From positions 110,003 through 174,002 of the forward strand of contig NZ_JAGFNS010000003.1 in the NCBI RefSeq assembly GCF_017592555.1: a DNA stretch of 64,000 nucleotides, read 5' to 3'. The notes below the pieces were generated by a model, which worked only from the letters and a program-made list of their open reading frames with translations, ran no database searches and was not told the origin of the DNA. Source of the stretch: Actinoplanes flavus (GTDB lineage Bacteria; Actinomycetota; Actinomycetes; Mycobacteriales; Micromonosporaceae). Made by a program: the position numbers and the translations under genes. Of this stretch, positions 50,222 through 62,506 are shown in pieces (position 1 is the first letter of the stretch; each line of letters opens with the position of its first letter).

Positions 50222-51502
50222 GTGTCCCACTTCCTCGACGTCGCCTGGTCCGCCGCGGTCCCGGCCATCGGCGGGATGAGCCGGCGTGACATCGTGCTGC
50301 TCGCCCTGGCCGGCATCGTCTCCTGGTCTCTCTGGATCTACCGGGTGACGCTGTCCCGCCTCGCCCGCCCGACCGTCAACGACTTCCGCAGCTCGGTCTC
50401 GGTGGTCGTTCCGGCCTACCGGGAAGACCCGGACATCCTGCTCGACTGCCTGGACACGTGGCTGGAACAGAACCCCACCGAGGTCATCGTCGTTCCGGAC
50501 GTCGACGATCACGAGGTCATCCGCCGGCTCGCCGAGGTGGACGACCCTCGGCTGCGCGTCATCCCCTTCGTTCACCGCGGCAAGCGTTCCGCCCTCGGCG
50601 TCGGCATCCGTGCCGCCACCGGCGAGCTGGTGGCGCTGGTCGACTCCGACACCCGCTGGCTGCCCGGCCTGCTCGACGCCGTGCAGATGCCCTTCGCCGA
50701 CCCGCGGGTCGGTGGCGTCGGCACCCAGCAGAACGTGTACCAGCGCACCAGCAGCATCTGGCGCCGGATCGCGGACTGGCTGGCCAATCTGCGCCACTAC
50801 GACAACATGCCGGCGATGGGACGCGCCGGCGCCGTCACCTGCCTCTCCGGCCGTACCGCCGGGTACCGCCGCTCGGCGATCCTGCCGGTGCTGAACCACC
50901 TGGAGGACGAGTTCTTCCTCGGCCGCCGGTGCGTCGCCGGTGACGATGTCCGGCTCACCTGGCTGGTGCTGGCGCAGGGCTACCGGACGGTGCACCAGTC
51001 GACCGCCAAGGTGCTGACGATGTCCCCGTCGTCCTTGCGCGCCTTCGTCAAGCAGCGGGTCCGGTGGAACCGGAACTCGTACCGCTGCTACCTGACGGCA
51101 CTGTGGAAGGGCTGGCTCTGGCGCACCCCGGCGGTCACCAAGATCACCGTGTTGCAGTACCTGCTCACCCCGATCACGATGAGCCTGACGCTGGGCTACG
51201 TGCTCGTCAGCCGGCTCGAACCGACCGCTCACTCGATCGCGCTCGTCTCGATCTGGCTGTTGCTCGGCCGGGGCATCCGCGGTTACTCACACCTGCGCCG
51301 CCACCCGCGGGAGATCCTGCTCCTGCCGGTCACCGCGCTGGTGGTCGTCTTCATCGCGATCCCGATCAAGATGTACGCCTTCCTGACCATGAACAGGCAG
51401 GGCTGGCTCACCCGTACCGCCGACAGCATCGGCGCCGAGAGCCAGACCGCGGCCACCCTCACCCGCGAGCCCATCGGGGCCGGGGCGCGGAAACGGCGCT
51501 GA
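50222..51502 (+). CDS. Hyaluronan-synthase-like family 2 glycosyltransferase
   Basis: A 426-residue processive-type glycosyltransferase. One N-terminal helix (IVLLALAGIVSWSLWIY), a GT-A domain with VVVPAYRE, VDSD (nucleotide-sugar Asp), GDDVRLT (catalytic Asp) and QRVRW (acceptor QxxRW), then about three C-terminal helices (VLQYLLTPITMSLTLGYVLV onward). The arrangement matches hyaluronan, chitin and related synthases. No other exopolysaccharide gene is adjacent, so the polymer is unknown. The GTG at 50222 has GAGGAGAT upstream. Confidence 0.88.
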   Translation: MSHFLDVAWSAAVPAIGGMSRRDIVLLALAGIVSWSLWIYRVTLSRLARPTVNDFRSSVSVVVPAYREDPDILLDCLDTWLEQNPTEVIVVPDVDDHEVIRRLAEVDDPRLRVIPFVHRGKRSALGVGIRAATGELVALVDSDTRWLPGLLDAVQMPFADPRVGGVGTQQNVYQRTSSIWRRIADWLANLRHYDNMPAMGRAGAVTCLSGRTAGYRRSAILPVLNHLEDEFFLGRRCVAGDDVRLTWLVLAQGYRTVHQSTAKVLTMSPSSLRAFVKQRVRWNRNSYRCYLTALWKGWLWRTPAVTKITVLQYLLTPITMSLTLGYVLVSRLEPTAHSIALVSIWLLLGRGIRGYSHLRRHPREILLLPVTALVVVFIAIPIKMYAFLTMNRQGWLTRTADSIGAESQTAATLTREPIGAGARKRR

Positions 51503-51547
51503 GGACGAGGCGGTGCGCCGTGGGCGTACCGGGAGGGGTCCCGCTCC

Positions 51548-52471
51548 TCAGCGGACGCCCCAGCGGGCCTCCAGGTCGGCCGGGGTGGGCATGGCCGTGG
51601 CGCCGCCCCGGCGTTCGCAGACGAGGCCGGCCACCGACAGGGCGAAGCCGAGGTGGTCCGCCGTGGTGGGTCCGCCGTCGGTGAGCAGGCGGCTGATCAG
51701 GGCGGCCATCACCGAGTCGCCGGCGCCGGTGGCGTCGACCGCGCCGACCTGCGGCGCGGGAAGTGTGACGGCGCCGTCCGCGGTGGCGAGGTGGGCTCCC
51801 CGCGCGCCGTCGGTCACCACGACGGTGGCCGCGCCGAGGGAGCGGATGTGCGCGGCGGCGGCCGCCGGGCCGGGTTCACCGTAGAGCGTCACGGCGTCGG
51901 CGGCGCTCAGTTTGACCAGGTCGGCGGTGGCGAAGAACTCCTCGGCGAGCTCACGCAGCGCGGTCACGGCGGCGGCACCGGGCAGCAGGGTGGGCCGCAC
52001 GTTCGGGTCGAAGACGCGCAGTGGGCCGGGGACGGCCCAGGCGGCGCGGGCGGCGTCCAGGAACGGGCGGCGCAGCAGGCTGATCGAGCCGGTGTAGAGG
52101 ACCGCGGCGCCGGCCACCTCGGCCGGATCCAGGTCGGCGGGGGCGAGCAGGGCGTAGGACGGCGGCTCGCCGTAGAAGGTGAAGGCCGGCTCGGCGCCCT
52201 CGAAGGTGGTCACGGCCAGGGTGGTGGGGACGGGCACCCGGCGTACCCCTCGATCGCCGACGCCGGTCTCGCGGAGGAAGGCGGCGATCCGGTCGCCGAG
52301 GGTGTCGTCGCTCAGCGTGCCGGCGTAGCGTGCCTCGCCGCCCAGCCGGGCCACGCCGACGGCCACGTTGAGCGGGGCGCCGCCGATCGCCTGGCGGTAG
52401 ACGCGCTCGCCGTCGAGATCGGCCTCGAGCAGATCGACCAGCGCCTCGCCCATCACCATCGCGTAGCCCAT
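51548..52471 (-). CDS. PfkB-family carbohydrate kinase (fructokinase-like)
   Basis: A 307-residue kinase with the N-terminal GEALVDLLEADLDGERVYRQ and AIGGAPLNVAVGVARLG, and the C-terminal signature VDATGAGDSVMAALI with the catalytic Asp in GAGD. Typical substrates are fructose, ribose or another free sugar. It begins at ATG 52471 after GAGAGG. It is isolated from other sugar genes, so the substrate is unassigned. Confidence 0.9.
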   Translation of the reverse strand: MGYAMVMGEALVDLLEADLDGERVYRQAIGGAPLNVAVGVARLGGEARYAGTLSDDTLGDRIAAFLRETGVGDRGVRRVPVPTTLAVTTFEGAEPAFTFYGEPPSYALLAPADLDPAEVAGAAVLYTGSISLLRRPFLDAARAAWAVPGPLRVFDPNVRPTLLPGAAAVTALRELAEEFFATADLVKLSAADAVTLYGEPGPAAAAAHIRSLGAATVVVTDGARGAHLATADGAVTLPAPQVGAVDATGAGDSVMAALISRLLTDGGPTTADHLGFALSVAGLVCERRGGATAMPTPADLEARWGVR

Positions 52472-52549
52472 GCCGGTCAGCCTCTCATCCGGCGCGGGGC
52501 ACCGACGGGCCAGGACCCACGATCAGCGGGCCGATATGGGTGAATTTGG

Positions 52550-52555
52550 GATAAT
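52550..52555 (+). promoter_or_regulatory. -10-like hexamer for a leaderless mRNA
   Basis: GATAAT ends six bases before ATG 52562 in an AT-rich stretch, and no ribosome site lies between. Confidence 0.5.
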
Positions 52556-52561
52556 TACCGG

Positions 52562-53161
52562 ATGAATGGTCGTCTGTTGATCCTCACGGCGCCGCTCGCG
52601 CTGAGCCTGCTCGCCACGCCCGCCGCGAACGCCGCCGCGCCCAGGTTCGAGTACGAGGGGACATTCCAGCGCTGGCACGCGGGCGCCACCGCGGTCACCT
52701 ACCAACCCGCGCTGGTCCCGCCCGGCGCGCGGGCCACGGTCACGGTCGAGAAGACCCCGGCAGGGGTACGGGTGAAGCTGCTGGCCACCGGCCTGATCCC
52801 CGGCCGTGTCTACGGGGCGCACCTGCACACCAGCCCGTGCGGCGAGGATCCGGCCGCCGCCGGGCCGCACTACCAGCACCGCCCGGATCCGGCCGCCGGA
52901 CCGGGCCGCCCGTCGGTGGACCCGGCCTACGCCAACCCGCGCAACGAGGTCTGGCTGGACCTCACCGCCGGCCGCAACGGGGTGGGCCGCTCGGTGAGCG
53001 CGCAGGAGTGGACGTTCGACCGGAAACGGGCGCCGTGGTCGCTGGTGCTGCACGCCGAACACACCCACACCGGGCCGGGTGAGGCGGGCACCGCGGGGGC
53101 CCGGCTGGCCTGCCTGACCAGGGACGCGCTGCCGGCGTACGGGGAACGGAGCGGCCGCTGA
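52562..53161 (+). CDS. Secreted Cu/Zn superoxide dismutase-like protein
   Basis: A 199-residue protein with a signal peptide (MNGRLLILTAPLALSLLATP, cleavage near ANA). The SOD-like core has YGAHLHTSPCG, AGPHYQH, NEVWLDL and SLVLHAEHTHTGPGEAGTAG, with ACL near the end; the His-rich groups match Cu and Zn sites and the cysteines could form the usual disulfide. Some residues differ from classical SodC (HAEHTH), so activity is uncertain. Confidence 0.8.
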   Translation: MNGRLLILTAPLALSLLATPAANAAAPRFEYEGTFQRWHAGATAVTYQPALVPPGARATVTVEKTPAGVRVKLLATGLIPGRVYGAHLHTSPCGEDPAAAGPHYQHRPDPAAGPGRPSVDPAYANPRNEVWLDLTAGRNGVGRSVSAQEWTFDRKRAPWSLVLHAEHTHTGPGEAGTAGARLACLTRDALPAYGERSGR

Positions 53162-53170
53162 CCGAACACC

Positions 53171-53192
53171 GCCCGGCCCTGCCGGGCCGGGC
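53171..53192 (+). terminator. Hairpin after the SOD-like gene
   Basis: GCCCGGCCC pairs perfectly with GGGCCGGGC across a four-base loop, ten bases after the stop codon. No U tract. Confidence 0.55.
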
Positions 53193-53235
53193 GGCCCAGG
53201 CGGTAACGTCGGTGGCACCGAGAACGGAGGCACCC

Positions 53236-54702
53236 ATGACGGCCGAGAACAGCGGCACCCAGCCCAAGACCGAGTCGCACGACCCGGACTTCCCCGAGGC
53301 GTTCCTGAGCTTCATGCGCCAGGGCTGGCGGGAGGATCCGCTCACCGTCACGCCCCGGCCCGAGGTGCCCAACTACGCGAAGCGGCGGGCCGCGCTCTCC
53401 GAGGCGTTCCCCGGCGAGACGCTGGTCATCCCGAGCGGCAACGAGAAGGTGCGGGCCAACGACACCGACTACCACTTCCGCCCGGGCAGCGACTTCTTCT
53501 ACCTGACCGGTGACCACGACCCGGACAGCGTGCTCATCCTGCACCCGAGCGGCTCCGGCCACGACGCGGTGCTCTACACCCGGCAGCGCAACTCCAAGGA
53601 CACCGACCGCTTCTTCCGCGACCGCAACGGCGAGCTCTGGGTCGGGCGCACCCACACGCTGGCCGAGAAGTCGACCGAGCTGGGCCTGCCCACCGCCGCC
53701 CTCGGTGACCTGGGCCCGGCGCTGGCCGGGGCGGCGCCGGGCCGGACCCGGGTGCTGCGCGGGCTGGACCCGCATGTGGACCGTGCCGTCCTGCCGTACG
53801 AGCCGGATCGTGCCAAGCTCCGCGACCGCGAGCTGGCCCACGTGATCTCCGAGCTGAAGCTGGTCAAGGACGAGTGGGAGATCGCCCAGTTGCAGGCCGC
53901 CATCGACGCCACGGTGCGCGGCTTCGAAGACGTGGCCCGCGTCCTGCCGGCCGACCGGGGTGTCCGGGAGCGGCTGCTGGAGGGCGTGTTCGGGCTGCGC
54001 GCCCGGCACGACGGCAACGACGTCGGCTACACCTCGATCGTCGGCGCCGGCCCGCACGCGACGATCCTGCACTGGGTGCGCAACACCGGCGTGACGGTGC
54101 CGGGTGAGCTGCTGCTGATGGACATGGGCGTGGAGGGCCACAACCTCTACACCGCCGACGTCACCCGCACGGTGCCGGTCAACGGCGTCTTCACCCCGTT
54201 GCAGCGGCAGGTGTACGACATCGTCCACGCCTCCCAGCAGGCCGGCATGGACGCGATCAAGCCGGGCGTGGTCTTCCGCGACGTGCACAAGGTCTGCATG
54301 CGGGTGCTCGCCGAGGGCCTGCACGACCTGGGCCTGCTGCCGGTCGGGGTGGACCAGGCGATGGCCGACGACAGCACGATCTACCGGCGGTGGACCCTGC
54401 ACGGCTTCGGCCACATGCTCGGCATCGACGTGCACGACTGCTCGGCGGCGCGCAACGAGACGTACCGGGAGGGCGAGCTGAAGGAGGGCTACGTGCTCAC
54501 CGTCGAGCCGGGCCTCTACTTCCAGCCGGAGGACGAGCTGGTGCCCGAGGAGCTGCGCGGCGTCGGCGTCCGCATCGAGGACGACGTCCTGGTGACCGCG
54601 GACGGCTGCCGCAACCTGTCGGCGGGTCTGCCGCGCTCCTCCGGCGAGGTGGAGCAGTGGCTCGCGGCGCAGCGTGAGGCGGGTCCTCGCCTGCCCGGCT
54701 GA
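53236..54702 (+). CDS. pepP: Xaa-Pro aminopeptidase (M24B)
   Basis: A 488-residue creatinase-fold peptidase that removes N-terminal residues before proline. Metal ligands: Asp pair in LLMDMGVEGHNLYTADVTRT, His in LHGFGHMLGIDVHD, and Glu in TVEPGLYF and VRIEDDVLV. The N-terminal domain (FRPGSDFFYLTGDHDPDSVL) is typical. ATG 53236 has GGAGG at ideal spacing; the upstream frame extension is not conserved. Confidence 0.95.
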   Translation: MTAENSGTQPKTESHDPDFPEAFLSFMRQGWREDPLTVTPRPEVPNYAKRRAALSEAFPGETLVIPSGNEKVRANDTDYHFRPGSDFFYLTGDHDPDSVLILHPSGSGHDAVLYTRQRNSKDTDRFFRDRNGELWVGRTHTLAEKSTELGLPTAALGDLGPALAGAAPGRTRVLRGLDPHVDRAVLPYEPDRAKLRDRELAHVISELKLVKDEWEIAQLQAAIDATVRGFEDVARVLPADRGVRERLLEGVFGLRARHDGNDVGYTSIVGAGPHATILHWVRNTGVTVPGELLLMDMGVEGHNLYTADVTRTVPVNGVFTPLQRQVYDIVHASQQAGMDAIKPGVVFRDVHKVCMRVLAEGLHDLGLLPVGVDQAMADDSTIYRRWTLHGFGHMLGIDVHDCSAARNETYREGELKEGYVLTVEPGLYFQPEDELVPEELRGVGVRIEDDVLVTADGCRNLSAGLPRSSGEVEQWLAAQREAGPRLPG

Positions 54703-54703
54703 G

Positions 54704-55210
54704 TCACTGCCTCCGGTAGTCGGAGATGATCCAGCACTCGGCGCCGGCCGCCGTGTCGGTGACGTTGATGGTCACCTTGGCCGGATGACCGTCGGAGAGG
54801 TCGAACTCGGTGGCCACCTCGGCCCCGTCCTCCTCGGCGGTCTCCGCCATGGCGATCAGCTCGCCCAGCGTCGGCACCTCGATCTCCTCGCCCTCCTGCC
54901 CGGTCGCCGGGCCGAGGTCGACGGCGGCCGAGGCGGTCGGCGCCGCGGCGGAGGCGCCGATCCGCTGCGAGCCGGTCACCTTCCCGCCGGAGACGGTGGC
55001 CTGGTAGCGCCCCAGCGGTGCGGCGGTGTCACAACCCCGGGTCAGCACGAAGCTGTAGGCCGAAGGCTCGGTCCAGGCCGGCGCGGACGCGGCCACCGAC
55101 GGCGGCGGATCCTGAATCACCGGCTCACTGTCCGGAGAGGACGTGCATCCCCCGGCCAGCCCGGCCACGACCACCGCACACAGCACCCGCTCGAACCGCA
55201 GAACTCCCAC
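54704..55210 (-). CDS. Small secreted lipoprotein
   Basis: A 168-residue protein with a lipoprotein leader (CAVVVAGLAGGC, lipobox cysteine near residue 21) and a mature domain of about 130 residues with two further cysteines (RGCDTAAP and AECWIISDY). I recognise no clear family, though it resembles the DUF6174-type actinobacterial lipoproteins. GTG 55210 is the likely start. The stop is one base from the pepP stop. Confidence 0.7.
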   Translation of the reverse strand: MGVLRFERVLCAVVVAGLAGGCTSSPDSEPVIQDPPPSVAASAPAWTEPSAYSFVLTRGCDTAAPLGRYQATVSGGKVTGSQRIGASAAAPTASAAVDLGPATGQEGEEIEVPTLGELIAMAETAEEDGAEVATEFDLSDGHPAKVTINVTDTAAGAECWIISDYRRQ

Positions 55211-55257
55211 GCGGCGCAATCTAGCGCAGCCGCGCCCGTCCACCGTGCCCCGGCTCG

Positions 55258-56367
55258 TCACCACGGCCGGCTGATCACACCGGGCAGCTCCCGGACGGCG
55301 ACCCGGTCCTCATCGGCCAGCACGCCGAGCATCCGCTCCGCGTCGTCGAGGGTGGTGTGCTTGCCGACCGACGCGGCCGCCTCGACATCCGGCGTCTCCA
55401 GCCACAGCCCGGCCTCCTCCCAGACCACCTGCACGCACCCGCCGGACCGGCCGACCGCGCTGAGCCACGACCCGGTCCGCGTGGGCAGCCGCCGCAGCAC
55501 ATCGGTGACCTCGGCGATCGTCATCGGCCGCCCGGCGGACTCGGCGGGCCCACCGGGCAGCGTCTGGTACGTCACCTCGATCAGCCCCGCCTCGGCCGGC
55601 GGCTCACCGATCTCGCCGTCCGCCAGCAGCCGCAGCCCGTCGAACCGGCCCACCGCGCGGCCGTCGCCGATCAACCGGTCGAACTCCCGGTGCACCGCCA
55701 CCGTCCGGTCGCCGTCGGTGAGCTCCAGCTCGACCCCGGCGGGCAGCCAGGGCAGCTCGACCTCGCCGAGCACGGCCGCCGGGAGCCGCCCCGGGACGCG
55801 GTGCCGGCCGCGGACCACCTCGACGCCGATCTCCCGGCCGCCCGGCTCCGACGGGTGGGCGGCCATCCGCCCGTACCGGGGGCGGGCCCACCGCAGCCGC
55901 ACGTGGATCCGCTGGCCGGCCGACTCGTCCCAGTCCACGTGCAGGCCCTCGGCGCGCAGCGCGGCCACCACCTCACGCCCGGCCTCGACGTCCGGCCCGA
56001 AGGCGAGCCACAGGCTGCCGCCGCCGGCCGCCCGCTCGGCGTCCTGCTGGTGGTAGAAGACGAATCCCCGGCCCGGGGCGTCGCGCAGCTCGGCGACCCC
56101 GCAGTTCTGGCAGCAGGAGAAGTCCTGCCGGGCGGTGATGCCGGCGGCGTCCAGCGCCCGGAACGCGTCGGTGAGCCGGTCGCTGTCGGTCCGCCGGGGC
56201 CAGCCCACCTGCGCCTCGAGGTGGGCCGCGAAATGCCGGGTGGCCAGCGCTCGGATCTCCTCCGGTGCGACCTCGCCGCTGAAGTCCTCGGCGCACTCCT
56301 CCACCAGGGTGATCCAGTCGTGCTCGCCACGCGCCACGGCAACCCGTACGTTCTCCTCGACGAACAT
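55258..56367 (-). CDS. DUF6891-like cytoplasmic protein
   Basis: A 369-residue soluble protein. The N-terminal part has DRLTDAFRALDAAGITARQD, a Cys cluster FSCCQNCGVAELRD and FVFYHQQDAERAA, the pattern I associate with DUF6891, possibly metal binding. The second half has mixed strands (VWEEAGLWLETPDVEAAASV). ATG 56367 follows GGGAGA. It lies 12 bases after the pullulanase gene and may be cotranscribed. Function unknown. Confidence 0.7.
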   Translation of the reverse strand: MFVEENVRVAVARGEHDWITLVEECAEDFSGEVAPEEIRALATRHFAAHLEAQVGWPRRTDSDRLTDAFRALDAAGITARQDFSCCQNCGVAELRDAPGRGFVFYHQQDAERAAGGGSLWLAFGPDVEAGREVVAALRAEGLHVDWDESAGQRIHVRLRWARPRYGRMAAHPSEPGGREIGVEVVRGRHRVPGRLPAAVLGEVELPWLPAGVELELTDGDRTVAVHREFDRLIGDGRAVGRFDGLRLLADGEIGEPPAEAGLIEVTYQTLPGGPAESAGRPMTIAEVTDVLRRLPTRTGSWLSAVGRSGGCVQVVWEEAGLWLETPDVEAAASVGKHTTLDDAERMLGVLADEDRVAVRELPGVISRPW

Positions 56368-56379
56368 GTATCTCCCTGC

Positions 56380-59300
56380 TCAGACGGTGTCACTGACGAA
56401 GACCGCGACCGACCGGGCCGGCACCTCGTGCGGCGTGGCGGACCGTAGGACCGGATCGGCTGACGCGGCCTGCTCCGGGTGCGGGCGCAACGACCCGGGA
56501 TCGGGCAGCCCCGGCCGGGCCGGCTCGGCGGTGGCGTTGAACACCACCACGACCCGGCTCCAGCGGGCGTCCAGCCCGGTCCCGTCCAGGCACATCACGA
56601 TCACGCCGGGTGACTCCTGCGGGCCGCCCAGCGGAAACGACAGGCGCCGCTGCACCTCCTCGGCGTCTGCCAGCCCGAAGACCGGCGAGGAGCGGCGGAT
56701 GCGGAGCAACTCCCGGTAGCGGTCCGCGGTCAGCTCGATCACGTCGGGCCGGGGCACCAGGTCCGGGTCGGCGAGCAGCGGACGGGCGTAGTCCCACTTG
56801 TCGCCGTTGTCGGGCTCCGGCGGCAGGCCCACGCCGAACCCGTTGCCCAGGCCCGGATCCCAGCGGATCTGGTTGAACCAGTCACCGGAGTTGTAGGAGT
56901 TGCGGTCCAGCGACTTGGACCGCAGCCGCTCGGTGCCGAGCGTCACGAAGCCGGCGCCCTGGCCCAGCACCACGAAGGACAGAGCGAGGACCTGCATCCG
57001 GGCGCGGTCCAGCTGGGACGTGCCGTGGGGCAGTTTGAAGGCCATCGCGTCGTACAGGATCTCGTTGTCGTGCGCGTCCACATAGTTGACCGCCTCGCCG
57101 GGGTCGTGGGCGTAGCCGCACGGTGAGCCGTTGTAGTCGATCTGGGCGCCGCTGCGCTCCACCCCGTCGTGGTTGACGAACCGGTACGTCAGGAGCGCCC
57201 CGGACAGCCCCACCTTGATCCGGTCGTGCAGCCACAGCGGTGTGGCCGAGCCGAGCCCGGTGGCGAACCCGCGCACCCCGGGGTCGTCGCCGAACGCCCC
57301 GCCGCCGCGCAGCGCGTCCCGCAGCCGGTCGTTGAACGTGGCGACGCCGGTGCCGGCCATGTTGACCTGGGTGGCCTGGACGAACCGGGCGTCATAGGCC
57401 ACCTCCCCGAAATTCCACCCCTCCCCGTAGAGCACCACCCCGGGGCCGAGCGCCTCCTGGACCCGCAGGATGTTCGCCTTCGGGTGGTGGCCCATCAGGT
57501 CGAACCGGAACCCGTCGATCCGGTAGTGCCGTGCCCAGGTGACCAGCGAGTCGACGACGAGCCGGTCCATCATGGCGTGCTCGGTCGCGGTGTTGGGGCA
57601 GCAGGAGGACTCGGCGGTGCTGCCGTCGGCGAGCAGCCGGTGGTAGTAGCCCGGCACGATCCGGTCGAGGACGCTGAACCGGCCGAGCCCGTCGTGCATG
57701 GTGTGGTTGTAGACGACGTCGAGGACCACCCGCAGCCCGGCCGCGCTGAGGGCCATCACCGCCCGGCGCAGCTGGACGATCCGGTGCGGTCCGGCCGGGT
57801 CGGTGGCGTAACCGCCCTCCGGCACCGTCCAGTGCCAGGGGTCGTAACCCCAGTTGAACCCGTCGGTGTCGGCGACCGCCATGACGGCCCGCTGCTGCTC
57901 CGGCGAGTCCGGTGGGAACGTGGCCAGGTCGCAGGCGGGCACCGACTGGTCGGCGCGGCGGTCCGGCACGGTGGCGAAGTCGTTGACCGGCAGCAGGTGC
58001 ACGTGGGTGAGCCCGGCCTCGGCGAGCGAGCGCAGATGGCGCATCCCGGCCGATTCGGGGTGGGTGAAGGCCAGGTAGGTGCCGCGCTCGGCGACCGGCA
58101 CCGAGCCGTCCAGGATGGAGAAGTCGCGCACCGACAGCTCGCTGATCTGCATCCGGGCCGGTGCCACCGGCGGCGGTTTGACCAGGGTGTCCCAGCCGGG
58201 CGGGCGCAGCGCCGGATCGTCCAGGTCGATCAGCTGGCTGTGGGTGGAGTCGGTGGCCAGGGATACCGAGTACGGGTCCGTCACACTGGTCGTCACCATC
58301 CGCTGTGCGGCCGGCTGCCACACCTGGACGCGGAATCTGTACCACCGGCCGAGCCACTTGCGCCGGCCGGTGACCGACCAGACGCCGGTGGTGTCGTCGC
58401 GCTCCATCGGCAGGACCCGTGGCTCGTCGGCGGGGTCCTTGAACAGCTCCAGCTCCACGGTGCGGGCGGTCGGCGCCCACACCGAGATCCGGGGCCGGTC
58501 GTGGTCCTCGAACACCGGGCCCAGCTCGGCCCCGGTGGCGGCCTCGTAGAGGTCGTCGAGCACCCCGGCGAGCTGCACCGCGGTGACCGCGACCACCGCA
58601 CCCGCGTGGTCCCGCCCCTCGACCAGCAGACGGTCCCGCAGCAGCGGGTCCAGATCGGTCTCCGGGACGGCGAAGGCGCGGTATGCCCGAAGGTGCGGGA
58701 AGCGCCGGCTCTGCGCCGGGAAGAGGCCGCCCGGCCGGGGCGCCAGGGGCAGCCCGCCCAGCGTGAACGCGGCCGCGCGGGCGGCGAACCAGTCGGGCAG
58801 CGCCACCGTGGTCCGGTCGATGAAGACGGCGTGCGCGCGGGCCGGGTCCCGCTCCGGGCCGAGGGTCCCGAGGTCGGGGCGGACCGGCGCGCTCACCCCG
58901 GCGGTCAGCCACACCTCCCGGCAGACGGTGAGGTCGAGCCGCTGGTCGTCGGGCAGATCCTTCTCCTCGCCGCGGTGCAGCACGTAGCGCAGGCCGACGC
59001 CGTCGGGCCGGACCGGAACCTCGAAGACCGCACCGAACGCGTCGAAGCGGGTGGGCGCCAGCGGTGTGCCCCAGCGGGTGCGGTCCTTGACGAAGACGCC
59101 CTCCCAGCAGTGCAGGCCCCATCCGGCGTAGTCGCCGGCGGGCCGCCGGTAGTGGATCACCACGGTGGTGGGGGCGGACGGCGTGGTCTCCGGCGCGACG
59201 GTGGAGACCGCACGGTCACCGGCGGTGAGCCAGATCTCGCTCGCCTCGCGGATCGAGACCCATCGGTCGACCTCGACGTCCTTGACGCCCCCGCGATGGA

Positions 59301-59517
59301 GCACCAGGAAGCCGACCTTCTGCGCGTCGCGGGACAGCGGCACCCAGGCGAAGCGGCCCCACTCGTCCTCTCCCGCGAACGGGACGCCGCCGGGATAGGC
59401 CGGGCCGGCGCCGGGCTCGAGGTCACCCCAGGCGTGCAGCACCCAGTCCGCGTAGTCACCGTCGTCGCGCCGGTAGTGCACGATCAGCCACCGCGGATCG
59501 CCTCCTGTCACCGGCAC
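56380..59517 (-). CDS. pulA: Pullulanase-type alpha-1,6-glucosidase (GH13) with two CBM41 domains
   Basis: A 1045-residue debranching enzyme. Two CBM41 modules (residues about 9-100 and 118-205; VIHYRRPAGDYAGWGLHCWE), a pullulanase N2 domain and CBM48, then the GH13 barrel with region I VLDVVYNHTMHD, nucleophile Asp in GFRFDLMGHH, acid Glu in VLYGEGWNFGE and stabilising Asp in NYVDAHDNE. It hydrolyses alpha-1,6 branches of pullulan or glycogen-like glucans. No signal peptide is visible and no earlier start exists in frame, so it appears cytoplasmic, although CBM41 pullulanases are usually exported. Confidence 0.93.
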   Translation of the reverse strand: MPVTGGDPRWLIVHYRRDDGDYADWVLHAWGDLEPGAGPAYPGGVPFAGEDEWGRFAWVPLSRDAQKVGFLVLHRGGVKDVEVDRWVSIREASEIWLTAGDRAVSTVAPETTPSAPTTVVIHYRRPAGDYAGWGLHCWEGVFVKDRTRWGTPLAPTRFDAFGAVFEVPVRPDGVGLRYVLHRGEEKDLPDDQRLDLTVCREVWLTAGVSAPVRPDLGTLGPERDPARAHAVFIDRTTVALPDWFAARAAAFTLGGLPLAPRPGGLFPAQSRRFPHLRAYRAFAVPETDLDPLLRDRLLVEGRDHAGAVVAVTAVQLAGVLDDLYEAATGAELGPVFEDHDRPRISVWAPTARTVELELFKDPADEPRVLPMERDDTTGVWSVTGRRKWLGRWYRFRVQVWQPAAQRMVTTSVTDPYSVSLATDSTHSQLIDLDDPALRPPGWDTLVKPPPVAPARMQISELSVRDFSILDGSVPVAERGTYLAFTHPESAGMRHLRSLAEAGLTHVHLLPVNDFATVPDRRADQSVPACDLATFPPDSPEQQRAVMAVADTDGFNWGYDPWHWTVPEGGYATDPAGPHRIVQLRRAVMALSAAGLRVVLDVVYNHTMHDGLGRFSVLDRIVPGYYHRLLADGSTAESSCCPNTATEHAMMDRLVVDSLVTWARHYRIDGFRFDLMGHHPKANILRVQEALGPGVVLYGEGWNFGEVAYDARFVQATQVNMAGTGVATFNDRLRDALRGGGAFGDDPGVRGFATGLGSATPLWLHDRIKVGLSGALLTYRFVNHDGVERSGAQIDYNGSPCGYAHDPGEAVNYVDAHDNEILYDAMAFKLPHGTSQLDRARMQVLALSFVVLGQGAGFVTLGTERLRSKSLDRNSYNSGDWFNQIRWDPGLGNGFGVGLPPEPDNGDKWDYARPLLADPDLVPRPDVIELTADRYRELLRIRRSSPVFGLADAEEVQRRLSFPLGGPQESPGVIVMCLDGTGLDARWSRVVVVFNATAEPARPGLPDPGSLRPHPEQAASADPVLRSATPHEVPARSVAVFVSDTV

Positions 59518-59640
59518 ATCATCGCAGCGGGATACGACATTTTCCGGGCGTCCCGATGAAGGGCTGGAAGACTCGGCCGGTGGGACCCGCCTTGCACAGG
59601 CTTACAAGACGGACGTACGGTTTACCGGACACGCACAACC

Positions 59641-59659
59641 GAGAGTTAGGCAAACCTAA
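59641..59659. promoter_or_regulatory. DtxR/IdeR-like iron box upstream of aconitase
   Basis: GTTAGGCAAACCTAA matches the last 15 positions of the 19-bp iron box (TTAGGTTAGGCTAACCTAA) at 14 places; the first four do not match. The centre is also a perfect GTTAGG-CAAA-CCTAAC palindrome. It lies 65 bases upstream of the acnA start, just after a possible promoter (TTGCAC at 59592, TACGGT at 59616), so binding could block transcription when iron is plentiful or act as a control site. Confidence 0.5.
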
Positions 59660-59724
59660 CCCGAAGGTCGCCCTTTCGGTGCGAAAGACTTGACTTCCAG
59701 TCGCTGGGTGTGAAGGAGATGACG

Positions 59725-62496
<2,772 letters not shown>

Positions 62497-62506
62497 CGAT
62501 CACCGA

